Origin: Oligoflexales bacterium | GTDB lineage: Bacteria > Bdellovibrionota_B > Oligoflexia > Oligoflexales > RGVZ01 | Reading direction: 5' to 3' | NCBI GenBank assembly: GCA_947494335.1 | Contig: CANLUT010000005.1 | Span: 1-64,000 of the forward strand | DNA: 64,000 bases | In this document: positions 34,328 to 43,956 of the stretch, in pieces | Layout of the letters: every line of letters starts with the position of its first letter | Position numbering within the stretch: position 1 is the first letter of the stretch | Program-made: the position numbers and the translations under genes | Notes under the pieces: generated by a model | The model's input: the letters and a program-made list of their open reading frames with translations, nothing else | The model's database searches: none | Told to the model about the DNA's origin: nothing

Positions 34328-35731
34328 ATGAAACTTGTTAGCCATCTTGCGTTAATTGGCCTTATTGCCTCGGCATGTAAGACGAGTGACTTCTCCGGAG
34401 AGTCCACTCGAGCTGCAGCACTGCCGCCTCTGCAAACTCTTGATTTAAGCCAAGTGGTGCGCGAGGTTCGCCAAACTCAATTTAAACAAGGATCGTCTGG
34501 ATCAAATGGTAACGAAAATTATAGCGTCACACAAAAAGGTATAGTTGATATCGTTGTTGTGGTCGACAATAGTGGTTCGATGGCTGAAGAGCAAGCGAAC
34601 CTCTCGAGCCGGATGGCTCCGCTTCTTTCTGCAATCCGGGATTCTGACTGGCGCGTTTTGGTGACCACAACAGATCCTGAAGACAATCTTGGATTCTTGG
34701 GTCGCTGCGTAAATACGCCCATTATGAAGACGGATCTCAACCCAGAGGGCCGTTTCCAAAGTCTTGTGCGTGCAGCTGGCACGAGTGGTACCGGTACTGA
34801 GCGACCAATCTTAGCGGCAGTGGATGCCCTCAAATGTAAATACGGTGGAACCACATGGATTCGTCCAGACTCGACCGTTGCGGTTCTAATTCTTACAGAC
34901 GAAGATAACTGTCACATCGACGTAGAGCGTGGATACGGTTGTGCGGGCTCTCCAGACCTTGATGGCTCCTATTTGACAAACTATTTATCGTCGATTCGCA
35001 AATTAGGGACCGATGCCAAGGTCTACGGTATTTTCTGGCATCCATCACAGTCCCAGGGTCAATGTTCAACAGCTTTAAAACAGGCAAGTAAAATTACTGA
35101 TGTTGTCCAAAGAACTGGTGGCACATGGGGATCGATCTGTGACAATGACTACTCGACCACTCTGACCAGAATTTCTCGGGATGTCGCACAAATTCTCAAA
35201 GCAGATTTTGTACTCAAATCCACTCCTGATGCTGGGACTTTCCGCATGACTGTCAATGGTCAGCCATGGAGTGCTTACGTTCTCACGGGTCGCAACGTTC
35301 ACTTCACAACTAATCCCCCCGTTGGAGCTGCGATCGCTGTGACTTATGTCAGTGGCGCGTCTGGCGTTGTAGCTAGTTCTTTTGATATGCCTGAGGAGCC
35401 TGCGGATGGTCAGCTTGCTGCGACAGTTAACGGTCAGGCCGCCAGCGGCGTGTCATATGATCCAAATAACAGAAAAGCAGTTTTCTCAACGCGCCCAGCA
35501 GATAACAGTACGGTTGTTGTCAGCTACAAGGCAAATACGCCTCTTAAGACGGTTTTTAATATCGCCCCCAACGCCGACACTCGTTTCTTGAAAGTCTATG
35601 TCAACGGTGCCTTGGTTAGTCCTTCGAACTACAAGTACGATGTAAGTACGGGATCACTGACATTTACGGCCGCTCCGCCTGAGGGTGCCAAGATCAGAGC
35701 TGAGTGGCGCGGAAATAAGAAGACATCTTAA
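34328..35731 (+). CDS. VWA-domain lipoprotein with three C-terminal beta repeats
   Basis: A signal peptide ends at LIASAC (lipobox). From about residue 72 a von Willebrand factor A domain starts, VDIVVVVDNSGSM, giving the metal-ion-dependent adhesion site with Asp80, Ser82 and Ser84; ILTDEDNC supplies a later MIDAS Asp. The C-terminal ~165 residues hold three copies of a beta repeat (near residues 304, 365 and 421). Each opens with a VNGQ/VNGA strand and closes with a PP.GA.I.V.Y-like or equivalent strand. Such modular C-termini resemble BACON/HYR-like or internalin-type adhesin repeats. Probably a surface-exposed, ligand-binding lipoprotein; the ligand is unknown. Confidence 0.82.
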   Translation: MKLVSHLALIGLIASACKTSDFSGESTRAAALPPLQTLDLSQVVREVRQTQFKQGSSGSNGNENYSVTQKGIVDIVVVVDNSGSMAEEQANLSSRMAPLLSAIRDSDWRVLVTTTDPEDNLGFLGRCVNTPIMKTDLNPEGRFQSLVRAAGTSGTGTERPILAAVDALKCKYGGTTWIRPDSTVAVLILTDEDNCHIDVERGYGCAGSPDLDGSYLTNYLSSIRKLGTDAKVYGIFWHPSQSQGQCSTALKQASKITDVVQRTGGTWGSICDNDYSTTLTRISRDVAQILKADFVLKSTPDAGTFRMTVNGQPWSAYVLTGRNVHFTTNPPVGAAIAVTYVSGASGVVASSFDMPEEPADGQLAATVNGQAASGVSYDPNNRKAVFSTRPADNSTVVVSYKANTPLKTVFNIAPNADTRFLKVYVNGALVSPSNYKYDVSTGSLTFTAAPPEGAKIRAEWRGNKKTS

Positions 35732-35745
35732 ACTTAAAATTTAGA

Positions 35746-37608
35746 TTATTTTGATAGCTTGGCGAGAACCTTTCTCGCCAAGTCGTCGTTTACACCTTTA
35801 ATTTGCATGAGCGCTTCCACGCTAGCAGAGGCGATAGCATCAATACTTCCGAATTGCTTTAGCAGGGCTTCGCGAGTTTTGGGACCTACACCTTCGATTT
35901 CCTCGAGAAGAGATTTTTTTGCCAGGTTTCCGCGTTTTCGACGATGTTTGGTGATGGCAAATCGGTGAGCTTCATCCCTGATCTGTGTCATAAGACGGAA
36001 GGCTGGTGAGCCTGGAACCAAGGGTATCGGTGTGTCGTGGCCAGGTTTGAAGACTCGTTCCAATGAATGGCGTGGTGCGGATGTTGATACAGCCCCTTGC
36101 TTTCCTCGTTTATTTTCAAGTCTTGATTTGGCGAGGGACACAACTTGGAGTTGAAGTCCCGGGAATTCTGCAATCGACGTCATGGCGCTCTCAAGTTGTC
36201 CCCTTCCTCCGTCAATGATGAGGAGATCTGGCAGATCGCCTTCGCGTAGGCCTCGCTCAACGCGGCGTCGCACGACCTCGCGAATGGATGCAAAGTCATC
36301 GGGTGCGCCTTGGACCGATTCGATGTTGTAAATGCGATAAAGGCTTTTGTCTGGGTGTCCATCCATGAAGCAAACATTCGACGCCACGATGGCTGTACCT
36401 TGAAGGTTGCTGATGTCGATACATTCCATCCGTCTAGGAGGTCGCTCCAATCCCAGAGTGGTCTGCAGTGCTTCCAGGGAAGACCGCCGTCGATCCAGGT
36501 TTCGTACAGCCTCATCATGAGCGTATTGTGCGTTCTTCTCGGCAATTGCGGCAAGATCGGGCCATGGGGCACGTAGATTCTTCAATGATCTGATTTCAGG
36601 TTGGCGACTGCCTTCGGGGGTGATGGCTTTAGCGATGTCATCCATTTCATCCATGACTGAAGAGATGATAATACGAGTCGGAAGATAGCGTCCGTCGTAG
36701 TATTGAAGCATGAACTGGGGCAGCGCCTCTGATGGATTTTCCAAGCCATTCACCGGGAATGTAAATGAGTCACCGCCTATGAGACGACCCGATCGAATCA
36801 TCGCCACATGAATGGCGATCATGTCGGCGCTTTCTTTCAAGCTGATCACGTCGCCTTCGATGTCGGGATCCAAAATGACCGTCTGCTTTTCCGACAAAAT
36901 CTCAATTGCCTTGATCTGGTCCCGATATGATGCCGCTAGCTCATACTGCTCGCGTTCAGATGCGGTGATCATTTTGCTTTCTAGTGTCTTTGCGACCTCG
37001 TCGTTTTTGCCCTGAAGGAGAGCCATGGCGTCGCGTAGCATGGATTTGTAAGTTTCTTTTTCAACCGGTAAAACGCATGGTCCCAGACACATTTTCATGT
37101 GATAGTAGTTACAAACGCGCTTGGCGTGTTCAAACTCCCATTGATTGCAGCGAATCAATGGAAACACGCGTTTAATCGCCTCAAGGCTTGTACGTAAGCT
37201 TCCGGCCGCGCTGAATGGGCCAAAGTATTCTGATTTATCATCTTGGCGTCGTCGCACGATTTCGAGACGCGGCCAGTCCACGGAAAAGTCGATTCGAATA
37301 TAAGGATACTCCTTATCATCGCGCAGCAGGATGTTGAATGGTGGCTGATGGTGTTTGATCAGCGTGCGTTCAAGAAGGAGCGCATCGACTTCAGTCTTGA
37401 CCAGCATCACTTCAAAATCTTGTATTTCCCGCACGAGAGAGCGTGTCTTTGGGGAGTGATCCTTGCTATCGGTAAAGTAACTGCTAACACGTGATTTTAA
37501 ATCCTTGGCTTTGCCAACATAAAGAACCTGTCCCTTGGAGCCCTTCATGAAGTACACGCCGGGGCTTCGGGGTAACGATGTTAGTTTAGTTCGCACCGTC
37601 GCGTTCAA
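35746..37608 (-). CDS. uvrC: Excinuclease ABC subunit C
   Basis: The 620-residue protein has all UvrC parts. There is an N-terminal GIY-YIG nuclease domain ([20 protein letters not shown]), a Cys-rich hub, and a UVR motif near residue 205. A C-terminal RNase H-like nuclease domain includes [10 protein letters not shown] and VDGGRGQL-like IDGGRGQ, and two helix-hairpin-helix motifs ([18 protein letters not shown]) close the chain. It makes the 3' and 5' cuts around DNA damage in nucleotide excision repair. ATG 37608 overlaps the uvrB stop by four bases, an unusual pairing of uvrB and uvrC in one operon. Confidence 0.97.
   Translation of the reverse strand: MNATVRTKLTSLPRSPGVYFMKGSKGQVLYVGKAKDLKSRVSSYFTDSKDHSPKTRSLVREIQDFEVMLVKTEVDALLLERTLIKHHQPPFNILLRDDKEYPYIRIDFSVDWPRLEIVRRRQDDKSEYFGPFSAAGSLRTSLEAIKRVFPLIRCNQWEFEHAKRVCNYYHMKMCLGPCVLPVEKETYKSMLRDAMALLQGKNDEVAKTLESKMITASEREQYELAASYRDQIKAIEILSEKQTVILDPDIEGDVISLKESADMIAIHVAMIRSGRLIGGDSFTFPVNGLENPSEALPQFMLQYYDGRYLPTRIIISSVMDEMDDIAKAITPEGSRQPEIRSLKNLRAPWPDLAAIAEKNAQYAHDEAVRNLDRRRSSLEALQTTLGLERPPRRMECIDISNLQGTAIVASNVCFMDGHPDKSLYRIYNIESVQGAPDDFASIREVVRRRVERGLREGDLPDLLIIDGGRGQLESAMTSIAEFPGLQLQVVSLAKSRLENKRGKQGAVSTSAPRHSLERVFKPGHDTPIPLVPGSPAFRLMTQIRDEAHRFAITKHRRKRGNLAKKSLLEEIEGVGPKTREALLKQFGSIDAIASASVEALMQIKGVNDDLARKVLAKLSK
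35758..35782. terminator. Perfect 11-bp hairpin at the 3' end of uvrC
   Basis: CTTGGCGAGAA (35758-35768) and TTCTCGCCAAG (35772-35782) form an 11-bp stem with a 3-base loop, inside the last codons of uvrC and just beyond the stop of the convergent VWA lipoprotein gene. No T-tract follows on either strand. It is more likely a 3'-end stabilising or bidirectional termination hairpin than a classical intrinsic terminator. Confidence 0.5.
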
Positions 37609-39659
37609 GTCGCCTCTCCGTTAGCGCTAGCATCTGATGTGCTGTAGTGCTTGATTAAAAGGTCTTTAAGGCATCGTATTTCATCGCGTAGCTCTGCGGC
37701 TTTTTCAAACTCAAGCTCGGCAGCGAATTTTTGCATTTGTTTGCTTTTTTCGCGGATAGTTTTTTCTACTGTCGTGATGTCGTGTTTTGCCAATAAAGCG
37801 AGCGCTTTTTTGACGTCAGGTGATTCAAGTTCGTCACTTTCTGTTGCAAGACCATAGACTTTGCGTAGATCTTCAGGGATGGTTTTAATGACGGTTTTTG
37901 GCGTGATGCCGTGTTCTTTGTTGTGCGCCATTTGCAAAGTTCGTCTACGCGCTGTCTCGTCCATACACTCGCGCATGGAGTCAGTCACCCGGTCAGCGTA
38001 AAAAATCACCTTACTGTCAGCATTTCTAGCTGCGCGACCGACGATCTGAATGAGCGAGCGCGCGCTACGAAGAAAACCTTCCTTGTCCGCATCCATCACA
38101 GCAACCAGTGTCACTTCTGGTAAGTCCAATCCCTCTCGCAATAAATTGATGCCAATCAGTATGTCAAAGACGCCTTTGCGCAGGTCTCTAAGAAGGTCAA
38201 CCCTCTCAAGGCTATCGATGTCAGAATGAAGCCAGCGGACTTTGAGTCCCATGTCTTGATAATACTTTGTCAGATCTTCCGCCATCCGCTTGGTTAGCGT
38301 TGTGACGAGCACCCGTCCGCCACGTTCAATCGCCTGACGCATCTCGCCGTAAAGCTGATCCACCTGACCAGCAATCGGTTTTATGAAAATCTCTGGATCG
38401 ATCAGCCCGGTAGGGCGGATGATCTGCTGCGTGAAAACTTTGTTTGTCGATTGCAGCTCGTAAGTTCCGGGCGTCGCAGAGACGTAAATCAATTGCCCAG
38501 TGCGCGCCATGAACTCGTCGAAGTTAAGTGGTCTGTTATCGAGAGCACTTGGAAGTCTAAAACCAAAATCGACCAACACCTGCTTTCTGCTACGATCACC
38601 ACGATACATGCCGCCAATTTGGGGCACGGTAATATGGCTCTCGTCGATGAACGTAATAAAATCTTTTGGGAAGTAGTCCAGTAAAGTTGGCGGCGGTTGA
38701 CCTGGTCCAACACCCGTTAGATAACGGGAATAGTTTTCAATGCCCGGACAAAAGCCCAAATGTTCGAGCATCTCGATGTCGTGCATGGTGCGCTGTTCAA
38801 GGCGCATATATTCGACCATTTTACCCATCGCTCTCAACTCGCGCAGTCTGACGCCCAAATCCTCCAAAATCTCTTTGACAATCTGCTTCATGTCGGTGCG
38901 GTCAGTGACGTAGTGACTACTGGGGTAAAGTGTGAGTTCCTGAACGGCTCTTACCGTGGAACCGTTGATGGCATCGACCAGTGAGATGCCCTCGATCTCA
39001 TCGCCAAAAAACTCCACTCTGAGCATCTCATCGCGTTGGTGTGCGGGAAAAATATCGATAATATCGCCGCGAACTCTGAAATGTCCCCGGGTTAAGTTCA
39101 CGTCGTTACGGCCGTATTGAATATCAACGAGTTTACGCATGAATGAATCGCGTGAAATCTGGTCTCCCGCCTTCACTGGTAAGACGAGCTTGGCATAGCT
39201 CTGAGGTGAGCCTAAACCGTAAATGCAACTCACACTGGCTATGACGATCGTGTCGCGTCTCTCAAAAAGAGACATCGTGGCTTTGTGCCGCATCCGGTCA
39301 ATGTCATCATTGATCGCACTGTCCTTGGCGATATAGGTATCCGTACTAGGAACGTATGCTTCAGGTTGGAAATAATCGTAGTAGCTGATGAAGTACTCGA
39401 CCGCGTTATCCGGAAAGAACTCTTTGAACTCAGAAAACAATTGTGCAGCCAAAGTCTTGTTGGGTGCCATGATGAGAGCGGGACGACCCAGTTTTGCGAT
39501 GACGTTGGCCATAGTGAACGTTTTTCCAGACCCCGTCACACCAAGAAGCACGGAATGGCGCTCGTTTGCCTGTGCTCTGTTCACTAATTCAGCAATAGCT
39601 TGCGGCTGATCTCCCTGTGGAGTGAGTCCAGATGCGAGTTTGAAGGCGTTTTGAGACAT
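37605..39659 (-). CDS. uvrB: Excinuclease ABC subunit B
   Basis: The start chosen is ATG 39659; a TTG at 39680 is possible, and neither has a strong Shine-Dalgarno. The 684-residue protein shows helicase motif [11 protein letters not shown], the beta-hairpin region [24 protein letters not shown] (motif II), the QIVGRAARN motif VI, and a C-terminal UVR motif ([17 protein letters not shown]) that binds UvrC. UvrB verifies DNA damage handed over by UvrA. It overlaps uvrC by four bases (ATGA); uvrA is not in the window. It is transcribed divergently from the alternative complex III operon. Confidence 0.97.
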   Translation of the reverse strand: MSQNAFKLASGLTPQGDQPQAIAELVNRAQANERHSVLLGVTGSGKTFTMANVIAKLGRPALIMAPNKTLAAQLFSEFKEFFPDNAVEYFISYYDYFQPEAYVPSTDTYIAKDSAINDDIDRMRHKATMSLFERRDTIVIASVSCIYGLGSPQSYAKLVLPVKAGDQISRDSFMRKLVDIQYGRNDVNLTRGHFRVRGDIIDIFPAHQRDEMLRVEFFGDEIEGISLVDAINGSTVRAVQELTLYPSSHYVTDRTDMKQIVKEILEDLGVRLRELRAMGKMVEYMRLEQRTMHDIEMLEHLGFCPGIENYSRYLTGVGPGQPPPTLLDYFPKDFITFIDESHITVPQIGGMYRGDRSRKQVLVDFGFRLPSALDNRPLNFDEFMARTGQLIYVSATPGTYELQSTNKVFTQQIIRPTGLIDPEIFIKPIAGQVDQLYGEMRQAIERGGRVLVTTLTKRMAEDLTKYYQDMGLKVRWLHSDIDSLERVDLLRDLRKGVFDILIGINLLREGLDLPEVTLVAVMDADKEGFLRSARSLIQIVGRAARNADSKVIFYADRVTDSMRECMDETARRRTLQMAHNKEHGITPKTVIKTIPEDLRKVYGLATESDELESPDVKKALALLAKHDITTVEKTIREKSKQMQKFAAELEFEKAAELRDEIRCLKDLLIKHYSTSDASANGEAT

Positions 39660-39750
39660 TTGAGACGTACTTATATTCAAAAATAAATGATTCTTTAACG
39701 TGTCTAAAAACTAATCACAAGCCCGTTCGCTTGCCAACAAAACAGGCTAA

Positions 39751-39777
39751 CTTCACACGACTTTTTGTATTGTGAAG
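39751..39777. promoter_or_regulatory. Inverted repeat overlapping the act operon promoter
   Basis: CTTCACA (39751-39757) and TGTGAAG (39771-39777) are perfect 7-base inverted half-sites 13 bases apart, their centres 20 bp apart (two helical turns). The right half-site overlaps the -35 element of the candidate act promoter. This geometry suits a dimeric repressor or activator. It lies in the uvrB/actA divergent region, so it could also act on uvrB. The protein is unknown. Confidence 0.55.
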
Positions 39778-39798
39778 GCCCTTTAAACACTTTATCAT
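39770..39798 (+). promoter_or_regulatory. Candidate sigma70-type promoter of the act operon
   Basis: TTGTGA (39770-39775) and TATCAT (39793-39798) are separated by exactly 17 bases. The -10 matches the consensus in five of six positions and the -35 in four. It sits about 120 bases before the actA start and is the best match between the uvrB and actA genes. Confidence 0.5.
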
Positions 39799-39918
39799 GT
39801 TAGCTCTAAGTTTTCGTTGTGTGATTGTGTTTTTGAACTTTTTTGTAAGCTCATCATTCCTTTAGTGGGTTGGCGATTGTCTGAAATATCTCCCCGACGA
39901 TTCAGGAGGCGAGGAAAC

Positions 39919-40488
39919 GTGTTGAAATCCATCTCAAAGATTCATTCTCTTAAGGCGTTCATGGTTGCGGCCATTTTGGCCCTTGCAGGTCATGCAGACG
40001 TGACCTATGCGTGGTGGTTTTGGACCCCAGGAGACACGGTTGATAACGTAGGTTACAAGCCAGAACAGCCGATCCCGTTTAGTCACAAGCTCCATTCTGG
40101 TGAGCGCAAAATCCCCTGCGAATACTGCCATTCCAGTGCTCGTCGTTCCTTTTCTTCAGGTATCCCTCCGACCAACACCTGCATGGGATGTCATACGGTC
40201 GTGCGCACCGACAAGGAGCCCATCAAAAAGATCACAGAAGCATACAACAAGAACCAACCTATTGAGTGGGTCAAGGTTCATGACCTTCCCGATTTTGTTA
40301 GATTCCCTCACAAGCGTCACGTTCAGAGCAAAGACCAAGGTGGTGCGGGTATCGCATGTCAGGAGTGCCACGGCAAAGTGGAGGAGATGGAAGTCGTCGA
40401 ACAGGGCGCTCCTCTTCAAATGGGTTGGTGTATTGGCTGTCACAAAGAGCGTAATGCGCCTTTGGACTGTATTGCTTGTCATTACTGA
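39919..40488 (+). CDS. actA: Alternative complex III, pentaheme cytochrome c subunit ActA
   Basis: The start is GTG 39919 behind GAGGA (a TTG follows directly). A signal/anchor segment (about residues 10-32) leads into a small periplasmic domain with five CXXCH heme motifs: CEYCH (Cys67), CMGCH (Cys88), CQECH (Cys147), CIGCH (Cys171) and CIACH (Cys184). The family is the multiheme c-type subunit of quinol:cytochrome c oxidoreductase ACIII, which replaces the bc1 complex. It passes electrons to the mono-heme ActE or directly to an oxidase. First gene of actABCDEF. Confidence 0.93.
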   Translation: MLKSISKIHSLKAFMVAAILALAGHADVTYAWWFWTPGDTVDNVGYKPEQPIPFSHKLHSGERKIPCEYCHSSARRSFSSGIPPTNTCMGCHTVVRTDKEPIKKITEAYNKNQPIEWVKVHDLPDFVRFPHKRHVQSKDQGGAGIACQECHGKVEEMEVVEQGAPLQMGWCIGCHKERNAPLDCIACHY

Positions 40489-40531
40489 TAAAATGATTTT
40501 TGACATCGAATAAAACGAGGGTCGAGACGAA

Positions 40532-43500
40532 ATGAACAAAGATCACATGGACACAGATTCCCACAGCAACTCGCCGAAACGCCAGACGGCCATTGCTTCG
40601 ATTCCAGGCTACACGATAACTGAACGCGGGCCTGAGGTTTATGCTCCGGTCGATGGTCCCCTTGAAGCTCCCGCCAAAGTTATCGAAAAGGGCCCGCTAT
40701 ACATGGGCGTGGAAGAGGTTATGCCTGAGGTGGACTCAGCTGATGCTCCGATGAGTGCAGGGGATGAGGCACTCGCAAAGACAGGCGTTGATCGTCGCGA
40801 TTTTCTGAAGCTCTTCTCTGCTGCTGCTGTTGCCAGTTCTGCTGCTTGTCTTCGCCGTCCGCTTGAAAAGGCTGTTCCTTATGTCAATCAGCCTGTCGAT
40901 TACACCGTTGGCCTACCGACCTACTTCGCTACGACATGTGGTGAGTGCGCATCTGGTTGTGGTATCACCGTTAAAACTTCGTCTGGACTTCCCGTTAAGA
41001 TCGAGGGCAATCCTGAGCATCCGCTTAGTCAAGGCTCGACATGTGCAACAGGTCAGGCAAGCTTGCAGGGACTCTTTCATCCAGAGCGGCGCGCGGCTCC
41101 GGGATTTGTCGAAGGTGGAAGACTCTCGACGTATGCGTGGAACGATATGTATGAAACTCTTGCCAAGCGCCTTGAAGGCAAGAAAGTAGCGGTCTTCACG
41201 GGTGGGTCTACTGGTTCGCGCAATTCATTCTACGAAGATGTACTGAAGAAAATGGGTGGATCTGAAAATGATCTTTACACCTATGAGTCTAACTCTCTCT
41301 ACGAATCGATCTCCGAAGCCCACCAAATGGTATTCGGCTATGAGTGTATGCCCCGTCCGGACATGCGTCTTGCCAAAGTTATTGTTGGCCTCGGAACTGA
41401 CTTCTTGGATGTTGGTGTCTCGCCGGTATTCTACGCGAAAAACTTTGGTGGCTTTCACACTTACCGTGCAGGAGCCGACTTTGGAAAATTCATTCAGTTT
41501 GAGAGCATGATGACTCAGACCGGAGCGAAAGCCGATGAGCGTCACGTGGTTCCGCCATCTAGCGAAATCGTGGTCGCTCTTCTTTTGATGAAGTCTCTCA
41601 TTGAGAAGAATGTTTCAGGTGTAAGCAAAGAGCAGGCTAGCCGTATTCTGGCTGATAACGCAACCCTGGTCAGTGGCGGCTATGAATTGGTGGGCGTTTC
41701 CAAGGATGTGTTTGACCATGTCGCGGAAGAGCTGCTGAAAGCACCATCTATCGTGTTCGCAGGTAACACTGCATTTGATCAAAACGCTACAATGCTTCAG
41801 GTTGCCGCAGCCCTGATTAACGACATGATCGGAGCATACGGCAAAACGTTGTTTATAGATCGTGGTTGGATGCGGTCTCCAGTGCGTACCGGTGACTTGG
41901 CCCGCTTCATGGAAAATGCTGGCAAGTACGATGCGGTATTCTTCATTGACACCAATCCTGTGTTTACAGTCCCTGCATCGTTTGGCTTTGCAGACGTGGT
42001 GAAGAAAATTCCGATGCTCGTTAGCATGCAGTCATCTCCGGTCGAAATGGACGATTATGCTCATGTGATCTTGCCAATCAATCACACGCTTGAAAGTTGG
42101 GGCGACGAACATCCAGTTGCAGGTTTCTGGTCTGTGCGTCAGCCGGTGGTGCGTCCTGTGAAGGATACGCGACAAGCCGAAGACATCTTTCTGTGGTTGT
42201 TAGCTGCTCAGAAGAAAAGTTTAGGCTACCAGGACTACCGTGCTTATCTGAATGATAAGTGGAAAGTTCTTATGACCTTGGTCGATGCCAAGGGTATTGA
42301 CTACGAAACCTTTGTAAAAGCAATCTTGCGCAAAGGCTTTGGCGGTAAACTTGAAACTCGTCCAGCTCCCTCAGTAAAAGCTGTGGCCTCAGGTTTTAAA
42401 GTTGCCGACGTGGCAACAGCAAAAGGTCCACGACTGCTTGCTCCGCTGGACCCTCGTTTGGGCGATGGTCGGGGCGCTGACAAGCCGATTCTTCAGGAGA
42501 TTGGCGACTCGATGACGACTATCGCTTGGGATAGCTGGGTCGCTATGAATCCAAACACGGCTGCTCAAATGGGCTTCAAGCGTAATGATCTTCTTTTAAT
42601 TGAGACCGACTCGGGCTCATTGAAAGTGGCTCTCTATCCTTTGCCGGGACTTCATGCCGACGCGGTTATTATCAATCGTGGAAATGGTCACAAAAAGTCC
42701 TCCGGTGTGATCCAGGGTGATGTTGGTGTTGATCCGCTGACCCTGGCAGCGAAGTTGACTGATGGCGCCATCAAAGCTCCTGTGACCTCTGGACAACCAG
42801 TTAAGATCACAAAAACTGGAGAGATTTATCGTTTGGCGGCCATGCAGAAGAGCCATGATATTGGTAATCGCACAGGCATCATCAAAAAATATTCTATCGA
42901 TGAAGTTCAAACCTACAAACGTAAACTCAGTCTAGATGATGTTCCTGATCTCTACCCGGCATTGGTTGAGGATCAACAGGCTCAGCACCGTTGGGGTATG
43001 TCGATCGACCTAACAAAATGCTCTGGTTGTGGTGCCTGTATGGCGGCGTGTGCTATCGAGAACAACGTTCCGCAAGTTGGTCGTGAGCAGATACTTTTAG
43101 GTCGTGAAATGCACTGGATTCGACTTGATCGATACTTTGCCGGTGATGTTGACAATCCACAGGTGACTTATCAGCCAATGATGTGTCAGCAGTGTACTCA
43201 TGCTCCTTGCGAGGCGGTTTGCCCGGTTATTGCGACCAGCCACGACCCAGAGGGCATTAACTCGATGACGTACAACCGTTGTATTGGAACGCGTTACTGC
43301 GCTAACGCCTGTCCGTACAAAGTTCGTCGTTTCAACTGGTGGACACACAAATGGGGCGTAATGGGTGATCGTCCTCAGGACCGCATGCCACGTGCGCTGA
43401 ATCCGGAAGTCACCGTTCGTACGCGTGGAGTTATGGAAAAATGTAACTTCTGTGTGCAGCGTCTTCGTCAGGCGAAGTACTCAGCCAAAGAGCAAAACAG

Positions 43501-43900
43501 AAGTGTTCGTGACTTGGAGGTCATGACAGCTTGTGCTCAGGTTTGTCCAAGTGATGCTATCACCTTTGGTAACCTGAAAGACCAGGGCAGTCGCGTCAGT
43601 CTGGAGCGTAACGAAGCACGTTCCTACCTGGCTCTTGGTGGTGATCCCAATAAGAGAGAATTTGGTATCAAGACGCTACCAAATGTCAGTTACATGGCTG
43701 TCGTCGCTCATCGTGAACCGCTTGGAACCGGTGAAGAGGGTCATGGGTCAGGGCATGGTAAGCATCATGCGGCAGCTGGAAAGCATGGCGATGCGCCAGC
43801 CTCAAATCATGACGCGCCAGCTGGCGCCCATGATAGCGCGCCTGCTACGTCGCAACCTGCGCCTCAAGGGGCGCCGGCTCAAGAGGCCAGTCCGCAGTGA
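40532..43900 (+). CDS. actB: Alternative complex III, fused molybdopterin-like and Fe-S subunit ActB
   Basis: The 1122-residue protein joins two parts. The first has an internal twin-arginine signal (DRRDFLKLF near residue 88) and a molybdopterin-oxidoreductase-like domain with CGECASGCGI from residue 136. The second, from residue 830, has the ferredoxin-like clusters CSGCGACMAACA, CQQCTHAPCEAVCP, CIGTRYCANACP and CNFCVQ...CAQVCPSD. ACIII ActB has lost the Mo cofactor but keeps the Fe-S wire. A His/Ala/Pro-rich tail of ~55 residues closes the chain and is not part of the usual ActB. Electrons from quinol pass through the clusters to the c hemes. Confidence 0.95.
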   Translation: MNKDHMDTDSHSNSPKRQTAIASIPGYTITERGPEVYAPVDGPLEAPAKVIEKGPLYMGVEEVMPEVDSADAPMSAGDEALAKTGVDRRDFLKLFSAAAVASSAACLRRPLEKAVPYVNQPVDYTVGLPTYFATTCGECASGCGITVKTSSGLPVKIEGNPEHPLSQGSTCATGQASLQGLFHPERRAAPGFVEGGRLSTYAWNDMYETLAKRLEGKKVAVFTGGSTGSRNSFYEDVLKKMGGSENDLYTYESNSLYESISEAHQMVFGYECMPRPDMRLAKVIVGLGTDFLDVGVSPVFYAKNFGGFHTYRAGADFGKFIQFESMMTQTGAKADERHVVPPSSEIVVALLLMKSLIEKNVSGVSKEQASRILADNATLVSGGYELVGVSKDVFDHVAEELLKAPSIVFAGNTAFDQNATMLQVAAALINDMIGAYGKTLFIDRGWMRSPVRTGDLARFMENAGKYDAVFFIDTNPVFTVPASFGFADVVKKIPMLVSMQSSPVEMDDYAHVILPINHTLESWGDEHPVAGFWSVRQPVVRPVKDTRQAEDIFLWLLAAQKKSLGYQDYRAYLNDKWKVLMTLVDAKGIDYETFVKAILRKGFGGKLETRPAPSVKAVASGFKVADVATAKGPRLLAPLDPRLGDGRGADKPILQEIGDSMTTIAWDSWVAMNPNTAAQMGFKRNDLLLIETDSGSLKVALYPLPGLHADAVIINRGNGHKKSSGVIQGDVGVDPLTLAAKLTDGAIKAPVTSGQPVKITKTGEIYRLAAMQKSHDIGNRTGIIKKYSIDEVQTYKRKLSLDDVPDLYPALVEDQQAQHRWGMSIDLTKCSGCGACMAACAIENNVPQVGREQILLGREMHWIRLDRYFAGDVDNPQVTYQPMMCQQCTHAPCEAVCPVIATSHDPEGINSMTYNRCIGTRYCANACPYKVRRFNWWTHKWGVMGDRPQDRMPRALNPEVTVRTRGVMEKCNFCVQRLRQAKYSAKEQNRSVRDLEVMTACAQVCPSDAITFGNLKDQGSRVSLERNEARSYLALGGDPNKREFGIKTLPNVSYMAVVAHREPLGTGEEGHGSGHGKHHAAAGKHGDAPASNHDAPAGAHDSAPATSQPAPQGAPAQEASPQ

Positions 43901-43956
43901 TCTGAATTTGGAAACCTGAGTGCTTCTTAACAGTAGTTTTCCTGGAGAATAGGTTC

